Part shown: in pieces, positions 33,587-43,211 of the stretch
Layout: each line of letters begins with the position of its first letter
Numbering within the stretch: the first letter of the stretch is position 1
Source: Mesorhizobium loti
GTDB taxonomy: Bacteria > Pseudomonadota > Alphaproteobacteria > Rhizobiales > Rhizobiaceae
Reading direction: 5' to 3'
NCBI RefSeq assembly: GCF_001510895.1
Contig: NZ_LPWA01000135.1
Coordinates: 1-43,233, forward strand
DNA length: 43,233 bases
Made by a program: the position numbers and the translations under genes
The notes under the pieces: generated by a model
Databases searched by the model: none
The model's input: only the letters and a program-made list of their open reading frames with translations
Told to the model about the DNA's origin: nothing

Positions 33587-34270
33587 ATGTTCCGCCGATC
33601 CTCGGTGCGCTATGGGCGCACCCCTGAACCCGAGACGCCTTATCAAAAGGCCGCCCAGGTCTGGGATGAGCGCATCGGCTCGGCCCGCGTCCAGGCCAGG
33701 AACTGGCGCCTCATGGCCTTCGGCTCGCTCATCCTATCCTGTGGTCTGGCCGGCGGCCTCGTCTGGCAGTCGACGCACGGCACGGCTGTTCCGTGGGTGG
33801 TGCAGGTCGACAAGCTCGGGCAGGCGCAGACCATCGCGCCGGCAACGGCGGATTACACGCCGTCCGATCCCCAGATCGCCTGGTATCTTGCCCATTTCAT
33901 TGAGATGGTCCGTTCATTACCGGCCGATCCGATCATCGTTCGACAAAACTGGTTATCAGCCTACGACTTCACCACCACGGCGGGTGCGGCGGCGCTGAAC
34001 GACTATGCCCGCGCCAACGATCCCTTCGGCAAGCTAAGCAAGCAGCAGGTCGCGCTCGACGTCTCCAGCGTCATCCGCGCCTCGCCGGATTCGTTTCGCG
34101 TCGCCTGGGTCGAGCGCCGCTACCAGGATGGCGCGCTCGCCGACACTACCCGCTGGACTGCCATCCTCACCATCGCGATCCAGCCGCCCACCGATGCCGA
34201 TCGACTGCGCAAGAACCCGCTCGGCATCTTCGTCAACGCCATAAACTGGTCAAAGGAGCTGGGACAATGA
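33587..34270 (+). CDS. trbF: TrbF, VirB8-like channel protein
   Basis: A 227-residue bitopic inner-membrane protein. It opens with the family motif ETPYQKAAQVWDERIGSARVQARNWRL, followed by one membrane helix (MAFGSLILSCGLAGGLVWQ) and a periplasmic VirB8 domain with WYLAHFIEMVRSLPADPIIVRQNW and NPLGIFVNAINWSKEL at the end. AGGGAG precedes the ATG. Ends in ATGA overlap with trbG. Confidence 0.93.
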   Translation: MFRRSSVRYGRTPEPETPYQKAAQVWDERIGSARVQARNWRLMAFGSLILSCGLAGGLVWQSTHGTAVPWVVQVDKLGQAQTIAPATADYTPSDPQIAWYLAHFIEMVRSLPADPIIVRQNWLSAYDFTTTAGAAALNDYARANDPFGKLSKQQVALDVSSVIRASPDSFRVAWVERRYQDGALADTTRWTAILTIAIQPPTDADRLRKNPLGIFVNAINWSKELGQ

Positions 34271-35340
34271 CCCCACCGATTTCTTTCGAAGCCGGCGGTC
34301 CGGCGTTATGCATCTTCGCAAATCGGCGGAGCCGCAAAGGAGGCCTTCAGGTTTTCCGTCAAGCCGGATTGGTGGCTTTGTTGGTTTCCGTGTCCGCGCT
34401 CGGCGGCTGCGCGTCAAAATTCATTCCGCCGGACATCGATTATGACAACGCCGCACCGGCAAAGCTCACTTCTGATCCGCCAGCGCCGGTCAAGATCGTA
34501 GAGCTGCCCAAGCCCTTGCCGCTACCTGGGCAATTGAAGCCGCTGCCGGGTGGCAAGCCGCCCCCTGAAGCCGCCAATCCAACCGTGCGTGTCAACCGGG
34601 CCAATGCCGCGGCTCGCATCCAGCCGGTGCGCGCCGGCTTTATCAACGCCGTGCAAATCTATCCCTATTCGAGCGGTGCGCTCTATCAGGTCTACACTGC
34701 GCCCGGCCAAATCACCGACATTGCGCTACAGGAGGGCGAGCAGCTTGTCGGCTCCGGACCGGTCGCCGCCGGCGACACGGTGCGCTGGATCATCGGCGAT
34801 ACCGAGAGCGGTGCGGGCGCGACGAAGAGAATCCATATCCTCGTCAAGCCGACCCGACCGGAACTGGTGACAAACCTCGTCATCAACACCGACAAGCGGA
34901 CCTACCTCCTCGAGCTTCGCTCGACCGAGAAGACCTACATGGCCTCGGTATCCTGGCAATATCCGGAGGACCAGCTCATCGCGCTGCGCCGGCAGAACGT
35001 GGCCGCGGAAGCGGCCGCACCGATCGCCACCGGCGTCGATCTTGCCTCCATCAATTTCCGCTATGCGATCCAGGGCGACAATCCGGCCTGGCGGCCGCTG
35101 CGCGCCTTCGACGACGGCGAGAAGGTCTATATCGAATTCCCGACCGGTATCCGCCAGGGCGAGATGCCACCACTCTTCGTCATCGGCCCTGCCGGTGGCA
35201 CCGAGCTGGTGAACTACCGGGTCCGCCGCAATTACTACATCGTCGACCGCCTGTTTGGCGCCGCCGAGCTTCGCCTCGGTGACAAGGACAGTGAGCGCCG
35301 TGTCCGCATCGTGCGAACCGATGGAAGACCTCGGCCATGA
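34267..35340 (+). CDS. trbG: TrbG, VirB9-like outer membrane lipoprotein
   Basis: A 357-residue protein of the VirB9/TrbG family, part of the outer-membrane core. A hydrophobic stretch and lipobox (LVSVSALGGCASKF, cysteine near 44) follow an unusually long N-terminus, so the true start may be later than 34267. The body has the VirB9 beta domain: IYPYSSGALYQVYTAPGQITDIALQEGE, HILVKPTRPELVTNLVINTDKRTYLLEL and PAWRPLRAFDDGEKVYIEFP. The four-base overlap with trbF supports the 34267 start. Confidence 0.92.
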   Translation: MTPPISFEAGGPALCIFANRRSRKGGLQVFRQAGLVALLVSVSALGGCASKFIPPDIDYDNAAPAKLTSDPPAPVKIVELPKPLPLPGQLKPLPGGKPPPEAANPTVRVNRANAAARIQPVRAGFINAVQIYPYSSGALYQVYTAPGQITDIALQEGEQLVGSGPVAAGDTVRWIIGDTESGAGATKRIHILVKPTRPELVTNLVINTDKRTYLLELRSTEKTYMASVSWQYPEDQLIALRRQNVAAEAAAPIATGVDLASINFRYAIQGDNPAWRPLRAFDDGEKVYIEFPTGIRQGEMPPLFVIGPAGGTELVNYRVRRNYYIVDRLFGAAELRLGDKDSERRVRIVRTDGRPRP

Positions 35341-36542
35341 CGGATGCGCCGAACGACAAGGGGAGCGCCGCGCCTGAGCCTTCCGCATCGCCAGACCTGC
35401 GATTGCGGGCCGAGCGACCGCGCGTCACCCGCCTTTCGCGCAAGGTGCTGATCGGCATGGGCTGCGTCTCGGCGCTCGCTGTCGCCGGCGCGCTCGGCTA
35501 TGCGCTCCAGATCCGCAACAAGCCCGAAACGGGGCAAGAGTTATTGAGCACGCAGAACCGGCCCTCCGCCGACGGTTTCGCCGGCCTGCCGAAGGATTAT
35601 ACGGGCCTGCCGCGGCAGATCCCGCCACTTGGACCACCGCTGCCCGGCGATCTCGGCCGCCCGATCCTCAATGCCGGCGCCGCTCCCAACACGGCTGCTC
35701 TCGCCAAAGGTCTTGATCCCGAGTTGCAGAGGCTGGCGCAGGAGACGGAGGCTGCGCGCGTCAGCCGGCTGTTTGCGCAGACCAACCAGCAGCCACAGCC
35801 TGCCTCCACGGCGCCGCCAATCCTGGCCGGAACCGACGCCAGCGCCAATCCGACGCCACCGGTCGACGCCGGCGCCGCTCAGAACATGCAGGACCGCAAG
35901 ACCGCGTTCCTGGCTACCTCTGCCGACAAGCGCACCGTCAGCCCCGATCGTCTGCAGGCAATAGCCTCGCCTTATGTCGTACAGGCGGGCACCGTCATTC
36001 CGGCAGCCCTCATCACCGGTATCCGCTCGGATCTGCCTGGTCAGATTACCGCCCAGGTGACCGAGGCGGTCTATGATAGCCCAACGGGGAAGTTTCTTCT
36101 GATCCCGCAAGGCGCCAAGCTGTTCGGCCAATACGACAGCTCCGTCGCCCTCGGGCAATCGCGCGTCCTGTTGGTGTGGACCCGCCTCATCATGCCGGAC
36201 GGCACATCGATCGTTCTGGAACGCGAGCCCGGTACCGATACCGGCGGCTATGCCGGACTGGAGGACGAGGTCGATAACCATTGGGGTATGCTGTTCAAGG
36301 CGGCTGTGCTTTCGACGCTGCTTAGCGTCGGGGCTGAGGCCGGCGCCAGCCAGAACGAGAACGATCTGGTGCAGGCGATCCGCTCTGGCGCTTCAAACAG
36401 CATCAGCCAGACAGGACAGCAGATCATCCAGCGTCAGCTCAACATCCAGCCGACCCTGACGGTTCGGCCGGGTTTCCCGGTGCGCGTCATTGTCGCGCGG
36501 GACTTGATATTGGCGCCTTACGGACAGGGAGGAACGCCGTGA
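35337..36542 (+). CDS. trbI: TrbI, VirB10-like channel protein
   Basis: A 401-residue VirB10-type protein spanning from inner to outer membrane. A cytoplasmic head is followed by one membrane helix (KVLIGMGCVSALAVAGALGYAL, about 37-58), a proline-rich periplasmic linker, and the beta-barrel domain with SPYVVQAGTVIPAALITGIRSDLPGQI, GKFLLIPQGAKLFGQYDS and RPGFPVRVIVARDL. Overlaps trbG (ATGA) and DUF2274 (GTGA). Intact. Confidence 0.94.
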   Translation: MTDAPNDKGSAAPEPSASPDLRLRAERPRVTRLSRKVLIGMGCVSALAVAGALGYALQIRNKPETGQELLSTQNRPSADGFAGLPKDYTGLPRQIPPLGPPLPGDLGRPILNAGAAPNTAALAKGLDPELQRLAQETEAARVSRLFAQTNQQPQPASTAPPILAGTDASANPTPPVDAGAAQNMQDRKTAFLATSADKRTVSPDRLQAIASPYVVQAGTVIPAALITGIRSDLPGQITAQVTEAVYDSPTGKFLLIPQGAKLFGQYDSSVALGQSRVLLVWTRLIMPDGTSIVLEREPGTDTGGYAGLEDEVDNHWGMLFKAAVLSTLLSVGAEAGASQNENDLVQAIRSGASNSISQTGQQIIQRQLNIQPTLTVRPGFPVRVIVARDLILAPYGQGGTP

Positions 36543-36796
36543 CCAAGCTCAAGCTTAAGCCGCTCGCCGACGACAAACCGGTCAAGCTCACGATGGAATT
36601 GCCGGCGGCGGTTTTCAGGGATCTCCAAAGCTACGCTGAGATACTGGCGCGTACCGGTGGTGCGACGAAGCCGCTTGAGCCCGCCAAGTTGATCGTGCCG
36701 ATGATCGAGCGCTTCATGGCGACCGACCGAGCCTTTGCGAAAGCACGCCGAAATGCTGCTCAGTCGGCATCCGTGTCAGCCGAGAGGTCCGGATAG
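36539..36796 (+). CDS. DUF2274 domain-containing protein
   Basis: An 85-residue protein: KPVKLTMELPAAVFRDLQSYAEIL, then KPLEPAKLIVPMIERFMATDRAFAKARR, matching DUF2274. This small family closes the trb operon in many alphaproteobacterial ICEs. The fold is probably ribbon-helix-helix-like (TMELP strand then helices), suggesting DNA binding, but that is inference. GTG start at 36539 overlaps the trbI stop. Its last 37 bases overlap the end of the convergent LysR gene. Confidence 0.85.
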   Translation: MTKLKLKPLADDKPVKLTMELPAAVFRDLQSYAEILARTGGATKPLEPAKLIVPMIERFMATDRAFAKARRNAAQSASVSAERSG

Positions 36797-37677
36797 CGCT
36801 CGCGAAGCAGGTCGAGGAACGGACGCAGCGACGGATTGGAGTTGGCCTCCCGCCAATAGGCGCGGAAGCTCAGGCGCGTGGGCCCTTCGGCATCATGCAC
36901 CTCGCGGAAGGTGACACCCGGATAGGCAGCGCCAGTCGCACTTTCCAATACCAGTAGGATACCCCAGTCCGCGCCGACCAGACTGAGAAGCCGGTCGAGC
37001 GCCACATCATGGCGGAGCAGCTGACAAGGATCGGAACATCCCATTTTGCTCATGAGGAGCTTGAGGAGTTCCGGTCCCGGACCACGCTGAGACGTCAAAA
37101 GCGCTTCATGTCTCAGCTCGCCCCAGTGAACCACATCGCGGCCGGTCAGCGGATGGTTCTCGGGGAGAGCGGCGACGACACGTTCGTTCCACACCAATAA
37201 TGACCTGTCTCTCCACCTCGGATTGGGCTCGGCCACGAAGGCGACGTCAATGGCGGAACCGTCAAGGTCGGAGATCAGATAGTCGCTCGATCCGTCAACA
37301 AGATGCGTCTCGACATCGGGAAAGTGGCGCCGGTGGTCGAGGAGGGTGGCTCGGAGATTGCCGGCTGAGAGTGAGGAATGGACGCCGATGGTCAGTCGAC
37401 CACTCTCGCCGCGCGAGCGGGTCTTGAGGCGCGCAGCAATGGCTTCCGTTTCATCCACGATGCGCTGGGCGGCGTCGAGGAATTCCTGGCCTTCGATGGT
37501 CGGTCGCGTGCCGCCGTTGGAGCGCTCGAACAGAGTGCCGCCCAACCTGTGTTCGAGATTGCGAAGGCTGCGGCTCAGCGTCGACTGCTTGATGTTGAGC
37601 GTCTCTGCCGCTTGGCGCAAGCTTCGGTGCTGGGACGCGGTGATCGCCCAGCGTAGATCTCGAAATTCCACAGGCAC
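36760..37677 (-). CDS. LysR family transcriptional regulator
   Basis: A 305-residue regulator. The N-terminal helix-turn-helix is clear: LRWAITASQHRSLRQAAETLNIKQSTLSRSLRNLEHRLGGTLFER (about 8-52). A linker helix and a two-lobed effector domain from about residue 90 follow (GRLTIGVHSSLSAGNLRATLLDH). LysR genes of this type (the IKQSTLSRSLRNLE recognition helix) often close trb clusters in ICEs. It is convergent with DUF2274 and overlaps it by 37 bases. Effector and targets unknown; divergent neighbours that it might control are not recognisable beyond 37678. Confidence 0.88.
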   Translation of the reverse strand: MPVEFRDLRWAITASQHRSLRQAAETLNIKQSTLSRSLRNLEHRLGGTLFERSNGGTRPTIEGQEFLDAAQRIVDETEAIAARLKTRSRGESGRLTIGVHSSLSAGNLRATLLDHRRHFPDVETHLVDGSSDYLISDLDGSAIDVAFVAEPNPRWRDRSLLVWNERVVAALPENHPLTGRDVVHWGELRHEALLTSQRGPGPELLKLLMSKMGCSDPCQLLRHDVALDRLLSLVGADWGILLVLESATGAAYPGVTFREVHDAEGPTRLSFRAYWREANSNPSLRPFLDLLRERYPDLSADTDAD

Positions 37678-38254
37678 GGTCGAAGCCCTACGGCGAGTTA
37701 CCGGTGACCAGATTTTTTCTTGAATGGGTCACTCCATTTGCTTGCGCTGCTTCACCACCATCCAGTGTGACTGCTGATCGAAAATAAAGCATCGGCATTA
37801 TCGGGCCCCTCCAGCCCGTTGAATTCGTTGAGTTGCAATGACCCTGTTGCCGATCACGGACTACGTGCCGAAACACATAGACAAGCATTGGTCAGAAAGC
37901 CTCCCCTCAACCTATGATTATCTGCGAGGTCCCTGTACCTCTTGCCCGCTACGATGAGCCCCCCGTGAGACTTTGATGGACCCTTTCTTGTGCGCGATGC
38001 CGGCATTGTTGCGGGTGCGATCACCACCAATTCGGGCAGCGAGGCCTCGTCTTTCCTTGCGCCCTCTCGGACATCAGAACGACTTAGCGTTTGGAATACC
38101 GTTCTATTATTTCCGTTTTGACTTGGTGTCAACGGTACGCAACCGAGGCTCAGCGTCGGAAGCGGGCCTGGAGCCGGCTGTCGGAGACGTTAACAAAGCC
38201 TGTGGAAATGCAGGTGCGGACATTGCTCCTTGCGACAGGAGAAGTCCTGGAAAG
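37678..38254. other. Gene-free region, right edge of the transfer cluster
   Basis: Less GC-rich sequence with only short open frames of no recognisable family. It should include the LysR promoter. No tRNA gene, att-like repeat or integrase was found, so the ICE boundary is not located here with confidence. Confidence 0.4.
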
Positions 38255-38860
38255 GAGAATGGAGATCCGTGGACGACGATGACGTCCGGGATCTCGATAC
38301 GTCCGTGATCCCCATCGACGGTGCGGGTGTGGCTGATGGTGGTGTCTTTGAAGTTGCAGGCTTTTTGCTCGCTCACGAAGAGTTCGACATCATCGCGCAG
38401 CGTGCCCTGATTGCCCTTGAGGGGCGAAGATGTAGTCGGCCGTCTTGCCCAGACCTTCTGGGCGATGGCGCACTGCCCCGTCGATGGTCACGATGGGCGC
38501 CTTCGATGGCTAGCATGTCCAGTAAATTGGGAATCGCAAGAATCTGATAGCCTTGTTAGCCACCTGACTTGTTCCAGCACCAGACGCTGGCGGGCGGCGA
38601 AGGCTGAAATCATGTGGATCGCTTCCTCACTCGTGCGGGAGCCCTTGGACCGACGGACCGTCATGCCGTCGATGACAGCCGCGTCCCTCTGGCACACCCG
38701 TCACGCGCGCGATCCAACCGACGAAACAGAGTTGGAACCGTTCGGCATCGAGACTAGCCAGGGCATCGCCCAGATAATCATGGGCTGGCACGCCGGCACG
38801 ATAGTGACACACCGGCGGAAGAGATCGAGCTTCTCACCAAAGCGGGCGATTCGGTAATCG
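38255..38860 (-). mobile_element. ISAs1-family transposase remnant
   Basis: Read on the reverse strand, successive frames give segments of an ISAs1-type transposase in the right order: RIARFGEKLDLFRR, PAHDYLGDALASLDAERFQLCFVGW, a degraded IDGMTVRRSKGS, EEAIHMISAFAARQRLVLEQ, IAIPNLLDMLAIEG and finally EQKACNFKDTTISHTRTVDGDHGRIE. At least three frame changes separate them, so the gene is dead. No terminal repeats were recognised. It lies beyond the transfer cluster and marks disturbed DNA on the right side. Confidence 0.75.
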
Positions 38861-39021
38861 AGCCCGCTTCGCCATCCCCATCATCCTTCAAAGAATTAGA
38901 TGATCTCGACAGATTCAGCTATCGGACCCCGTTAACTCACCCGATTGCCAGTTGACTCTCGCAGCATGGACTTGACCAACTTTCGCCCGAAGGCTAAAGA
39001 ACATCATTCTTTCTGGAACAT

Positions 39022-39456
39022 ATGCTCATGGACGAGAGTCGCAAGATCCTCTACGGTAGTGAACCGGACCTCGATCCTGCCGAGTTCGGCCGCGTGTTGG
39101 ACGAATCCAGCCTCGGCGTGAGGCGGCCTGTGGATGGCGGCGAGCCACGGCTGAAGGAGATCCTTAGCCACTCCAATCTGATATTAACGGCGCGGCTCAA
39201 CCAGCCTGATCGGAGGCTGGTGGGCGTTGCCCGTGGCGTCACCGACTTCTCTTGGGTTTGCTATATCTCCGAACTCGCCGTCTCGAAGTCGGCGCAAGGG
39301 TTGGGCATTGGCAAGGGTCTGATCGAGGAAACACGCCGTCACCTCGGACCTGCCGTCGCCCTAGCCTTGATCTCCATGCCTGACGCCGCCGGCTTCTACG
39401 AAAGGATCGGCATGACGCGGATGCCGGACGCGTTCTGGTTTGCCCGCGAACGTTAG
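39022..39456 (+). CDS. GNAT family N-acetyltransferase
   Basis: A 144-residue acetyltransferase of the GCN5-related fold. Motif A is visible as ISELAVSKSAQGLGIGKGLIEETRRHLG (about 82-109), where QGLGIG binds the acetyl-CoA pyrophosphate. The C-terminal FYERIGMTRMPDAFWF segment is typical motif B. Substrate cannot be predicted. ATG codons at 39022 and 39028 are both possible starts; the site upstream (GGAACAT) is weak. It stands alone between IS debris and a gene-poor stretch. Confidence 0.82.
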   Translation: MLMDESRKILYGSEPDLDPAEFGRVLDESSLGVRRPVDGGEPRLKEILSHSNLILTARLNQPDRRLVGVARGVTDFSWVCYISELAVSKSAQGLGIGKGLIEETRRHLGPAVALALISMPDAAGFYERIGMTRMPDAFWFARER

Positions 39457-40438
39457 TCTCTGGAATCCCCAAATTGGCGAATTACAATCGTCACTGCATT
39501 CCAGGCCGCTGATACAAGAGCCGAGCTTAACTGGAACATACTCCTTCCAAGACAACTCGAGGTTTCTGTGCGCGCGAACATCAATCGTCGCTTGTCCTGG
39601 TCGGCTCTTCTGTATTCGGCATGGTGCTGAGCCGTAGCGATCCGGCCAAGCGCTAATCAATCCATAGATGAAGTCGACTGGCGTTTTAGGGGAGGGACGA
39701 GCGGCGATCTCCGCATCTCGGCGCAACGATCGAGTCTCAGGGTGGGTGGACTCCCTCTCTCCGATCCTCTGCTGATGGGTACCCTCCGACAAACCTCGGC
39801 GAACATTTGATCGAATTTCTGCTAAAAGATGGCGTGAGGTAGAGCTCGCTTAGCGACCACGCCAACGGCAAGGCTTATTTGTCCACTCTAGATCGGACGG
39901 AAGCAATTCGCATCGCTATCAATGACAGCGCTGGTGGGCAGAAGCAATCGATTGCCTCGGTGGACGATTTTATGAAGGAACTGGAACGGACTCGGAGTGG
40001 AGAGTGGGCGATCTCCGACGAGTATTTGTCTTATTGTCTCATGGTCAGTTCCCCCATTGCCAGCACGCTTTCCTTTTTCGTTACAGGGAGCCAGCGCTCT
40101 AATCAGTAACTGCCACTTTCCCAGAACTGAAAGAGCGCCACCGGGGTCACCCACTGCGGCATCGTCTTCCTTCCGGATTCGCTGCCGCCTCCAAATCGAA
40201 AATACCTGGCCGGTCTGAATCTGATCCGCTTCTTTTGCGCTTAAGCAAGCCAAGAGCCAAAAGTTACGCGCGCCCTGGGATAGCACCGTCACCTTCCACC
40301 AATGACATCGGAGAGGTCGTCCGCTCATCGAGCAGCGTCTAGGCCAGCGCACCTTTGGAAGGGTTTTTGCCAAATCTTACGTGTAGCCGAATGATGTATT
40401 GCTGCTCAAGTCGGGAGATCAGCGACACCTCCTCCGCA
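39457..40438. other. Gene-poor stretch between the acetyltransferase and oxidoreductase genes
   Basis: Nearly 1 kb with short open frames on both strands, the longest about 160 codons, none resembling a known family or having a good start. It may be decayed coding sequence. No RNA gene or repeat array is visible. Confidence 0.4.
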
Positions 40439-40475
40439 TTGACGAGATAACAAAATCCATGGTATAGAACACCAT
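40439..40475 (+). promoter_or_regulatory. Promoter with overlapping dyad before the FAD oxidoreductase gene
   Basis: TTGACG (40439-40444) and TATAGA (40463-40468) are 18 bases apart, a good sigma-70-type pair. The dyad ATGGT-N7-ACCAT (40459-40475) overlaps the -10 box, so a bound repressor would block it. The leader to the chosen start is about 90 bases. Confidence 0.5.
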
Positions 40476-40566
40476 ACCTATCGGAATGGAGTTCCGCCTA
40501 TGGCCGCCCCACCGCTATTCACGGCCTTCTGACTAGTAGAGTTTTCCCGCAACCAAATTGGATTCA

Positions 40567-43014
40567 ATGTTCATGCAACTTCCCTCTAAAGCTGATGTGG
40601 TGATCGTCGGTGGCGGCATCATCGGCGCCGCAATCGCTTATCATCTACCAAAGGTTGGCATCCGCGATGCTGTGCTCCTTGAGCGAAAGAGGCTGACGTC
40701 CGGCACCACATGGCACGCGGCAGGTCAGATCTCGCGCCTGCGGCCGACCCCGGTGTTGACCGAACTCGCAAAATATGGACTGGAACTCATCCCGACCCTA
40801 GAAGAGGAGTCTGGGCAGGAGACCGGCTATAAGTCGAAAGACACGTATTCGATCGCCCTAAGCGAGGATCATCTGACTCTGCTTAAGCGAACATCTGCCT
40901 TTGGTGGATATTTTGGGGTGGACAGCCGTATTGTTACTCCTCAGGAACTTAAAGAAGGTTGGCCGCTGATTAACACTGATGGTGTTCTCGGTGCGCTTCA
41001 TTTCACCGAGACAGGTCAGGTCAATCCGGTCGACTATACTATGGCTTTCACAAAGGCGGCGCAACGCAACGGTGTCCGCATCTTCGAAAATACTAAAGTC
41101 GAGGCACTTATTAAGCGTGGTGACCGTATAGTTGGCGTCGACACCGCCGCTGGTGTCATTGAAGCTAAAACGGTGATCCTGGCGAGCGGCATGTGGACAA
41201 GGGATCTTGCACGGGCCGTAGGCGTACATATACCCCTGCAAGCTGTTGAACACGCATATATCGTCACTGAACCCATTCCGGAGATTGATCCCGCGACACC
41301 GGGGCTTATCGTTCCGGAAGAGCGCTGCTATTACAAAGAAGACGCCGGTAAAATGCTGGTTGGCTTCTTCGAAGAGAAAGGAAAGGCGTGGTCATCGCGC
41401 GGCATTCCAGAGACGTCCGAGTTCGACATCTTGCCTGAAGACTATCAACAGTACGAGCGTGAATTAGCTGCCGCCGTGGGTCGTGTACCGCGGCTTGGGA
41501 CAGCTGGAATAAAAACTTTTTTCGTGGGGGCGGAGAGCTTTACTGCTGATCGACGTTACTTGATTGGCCCGGCGCCTGAGGTGAAAGGGCTGTTTGTTTC
41601 GGCTGGCTTCAATTCGACCGGTATTATGGCGTCCGCCGGTATGGGCAAGGTCGTGGCGGAATGGATTGCTAAGGGCAATAGCCCGGTCGACATGCATCAC
41701 TTTGCATTGACTAGGAACATGCCGTTCCAGTCAAATCGACATTATATTGCTGAGCGAGCCAGCGAAACGGTTGGCTCCTGGTTGAATATTCCCTGGGCGG
41801 CACGACAAATGACGACCGGTCGAGGCGTGCGCAGGTCGCCAATTTACGATGCTCAGAAGGCCACCGGCGCTCATTTCGGTGAGATCGCAGGGTTCGAAGT
41901 TCCGCTTTGGTATTCCAAAGGTGGCCAACTGAAGTTAGAGCCAAAGTTCGGCAAACAGCCTTGGTTCCCAATTGTCCGTGAAGAATCGTTGGCGCTCCGG
42001 GACGACGCTGGTCTGATTGATCAATCCGGCTATGGCAAGTTTACCGTCAGCGGCCGTGATGCACTTAAATACCTCAACCGGATTTGCGCTGCCGACATTG
42101 ATGTCCCGGTTAATAAGGTTGTTTACACCGTCTGGCTAAACGAGAAGGGCGGCATCGAGGGCGACGTCACGGTCACACGCACGTCCGAGGACGAATTCTT
42201 GGTCGTCTCAAACATAACTTATCGTCGGGGAGATTTCGCTCGGCTGAAAGCCGACGTTCCCGCAGGCGCGAGCGTGTCTGTCCAAGATGTCACTAACTCC
42301 TTCGGTATGCTTGCCGTTATGGGCCCCAAGAGTCGAACATTGCTGCAAGAACTGAGCGACGACGACCTTTCAAGCGAGCGGCTTCCCTTCAGCTGGTCGG
42401 CTTCGATTGGGTTAGGACACATCACGGTACGTGCCGCACGGATAACGTTCGTCGGTGAACTTGGCTATGAACTCATGATTCCATCTGAAATGTGCGGCTA
42501 TGCCTATGATTTGATAGCAGACCGAGGAAAGCAATACAGTCTTCGGCACGCCGGCAGTTTCTCGGTTAATGCGTGCCGCCTCGAACGTGGATATCGCCTG
42601 ATGGGTATCGACATCGACGCTGGCGTCAACCCGCTAGCCGCGGGCCTGGGCTTTTCCATAGGTTGGGACAAGCCGAGCGACTTCATTGGGAGGGGGGCAC
42701 TCGAATCGCTCAGAGGGAAGCCGATGCAGTCACGTCTTCTACAATTTGCTCTCCGCGGCGAGGACGTTCCGATTTTGCTAGGCGACGAGGTCATTTGGCG
42801 AAACGGCCAGGCAGTTGGGATTACCACGTCCGGTGATTGGGGGTTCCGCATAGATCGTTCTCTAGGGATGGGGTACGTCAATTGCGAGGACGGCGTTACC
42901 AAGGATTGGATCGAACAAGGACAATTCGAGATCGATTTCGCAGGCACGCGCGTTATGGCGGACGCACAAGTTGCCCCCTTCTATGATCCTAACGGCGAGC
43001 GCACTCGTCTCTAA
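40567..43014 (+). CDS. FAD-dependent oxidoreductase fused to GcvT-type domain
   Basis: An 815-residue enzyme with the architecture of dimethylglycine/sarcosine dehydrogenases. The N-terminal DAO domain has the FAD-binding ADVVIVGGGIIGAAIAYHL (about 8-26). The SGTTWHAAGQI motif follows, whose histidine carries covalent flavin in relatives, then GVDTAAGVIEAKTVILASGMWTRDL. From about residue 430 a GcvT-like aminomethyltransferase half follows (EVPLWYSKGG, LRDDAGLIDQSGYGKFTVSG, ARITFVGELGYELMIPSEM, CRLERGYRLMGIDIDAGVNPL). Such enzymes oxidatively demethylate N-methyl amines and pass C1 units to tetrahydrofolate. Start: ATG at 40567 with GGA upstream; ATG at 40573 is possible. The gene is intact and looks less GC-rich than the trb genes. 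Confidence 0.88.
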   Translation: MFMQLPSKADVVIVGGGIIGAAIAYHLPKVGIRDAVLLERKRLTSGTTWHAAGQISRLRPTPVLTELAKYGLELIPTLEEESGQETGYKSKDTYSIALSEDHLTLLKRTSAFGGYFGVDSRIVTPQELKEGWPLINTDGVLGALHFTETGQVNPVDYTMAFTKAAQRNGVRIFENTKVEALIKRGDRIVGVDTAAGVIEAKTVILASGMWTRDLARAVGVHIPLQAVEHAYIVTEPIPEIDPATPGLIVPEERCYYKEDAGKMLVGFFEEKGKAWSSRGIPETSEFDILPEDYQQYERELAAAVGRVPRLGTAGIKTFFVGAESFTADRRYLIGPAPEVKGLFVSAGFNSTGIMASAGMGKVVAEWIAKGNSPVDMHHFALTRNMPFQSNRHYIAERASETVGSWLNIPWAARQMTTGRGVRRSPIYDAQKATGAHFGEIAGFEVPLWYSKGGQLKLEPKFGKQPWFPIVREESLALRDDAGLIDQSGYGKFTVSGRDALKYLNRICAADIDVPVNKVVYTVWLNEKGGIEGDVTVTRTSEDEFLVVSNITYRRGDFARLKADVPAGASVSVQDVTNSFGMLAVMGPKSRTLLQELSDDDLSSERLPFSWSASIGLGHITVRAARITFVGELGYELMIPSEMCGYAYDLIADRGKQYSLRHAGSFSVNACRLERGYRLMGIDIDAGVNPLAAGLGFSIGWDKPSDFIGRGALESLRGKPMQSRLLQFALRGEDVPILLGDEVIWRNGQAVGITTSGDWGFRIDRSLGMGYVNCEDGVTKDWIEQGQFEIDFAGTRVMADAQVAPFYDPNGERTRL

Positions 43015-43060
43015 TTGACAGTAGATTCGCATGGTCACGAGGTGAGGAGGCTCGGCCACT

Positions 43061-43100
43061 CGATCTCGCCAGCGTGCCGCGTCTGGCAACGGCGAGATCG
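43061..43100. terminator. Hairpin after the FAD oxidoreductase gene, possible terminator
   Basis: CGATCTCGCC (43061) pairs perfectly with GGCGAGATCG (43091); inside, TGCC and GGCA add a second short stem. Six T bases occur only about 23 bases later, so it is not a textbook intrinsic terminator, but it is the strongest hairpin downstream of the stop at 43014. Confidence 0.4.
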
Positions 43101-43211
43101 TCGAGCACGCCAACCGGAGGCTTTTTTATCGCTTGCGAAATGAATGGGCCCTGACATTTTCTCTCGCAGATTCTCTGCCCCTAACACTTGGGCAAGGAGT
43201 AGCCAACTCTC

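Noticed and set aside
43101..43130. Terminator with the six-T run near 43125
   Set aside because: The bases directly before the T run form only a three-pair stem; the stronger hairpin is further upstream and reported with low confidence.
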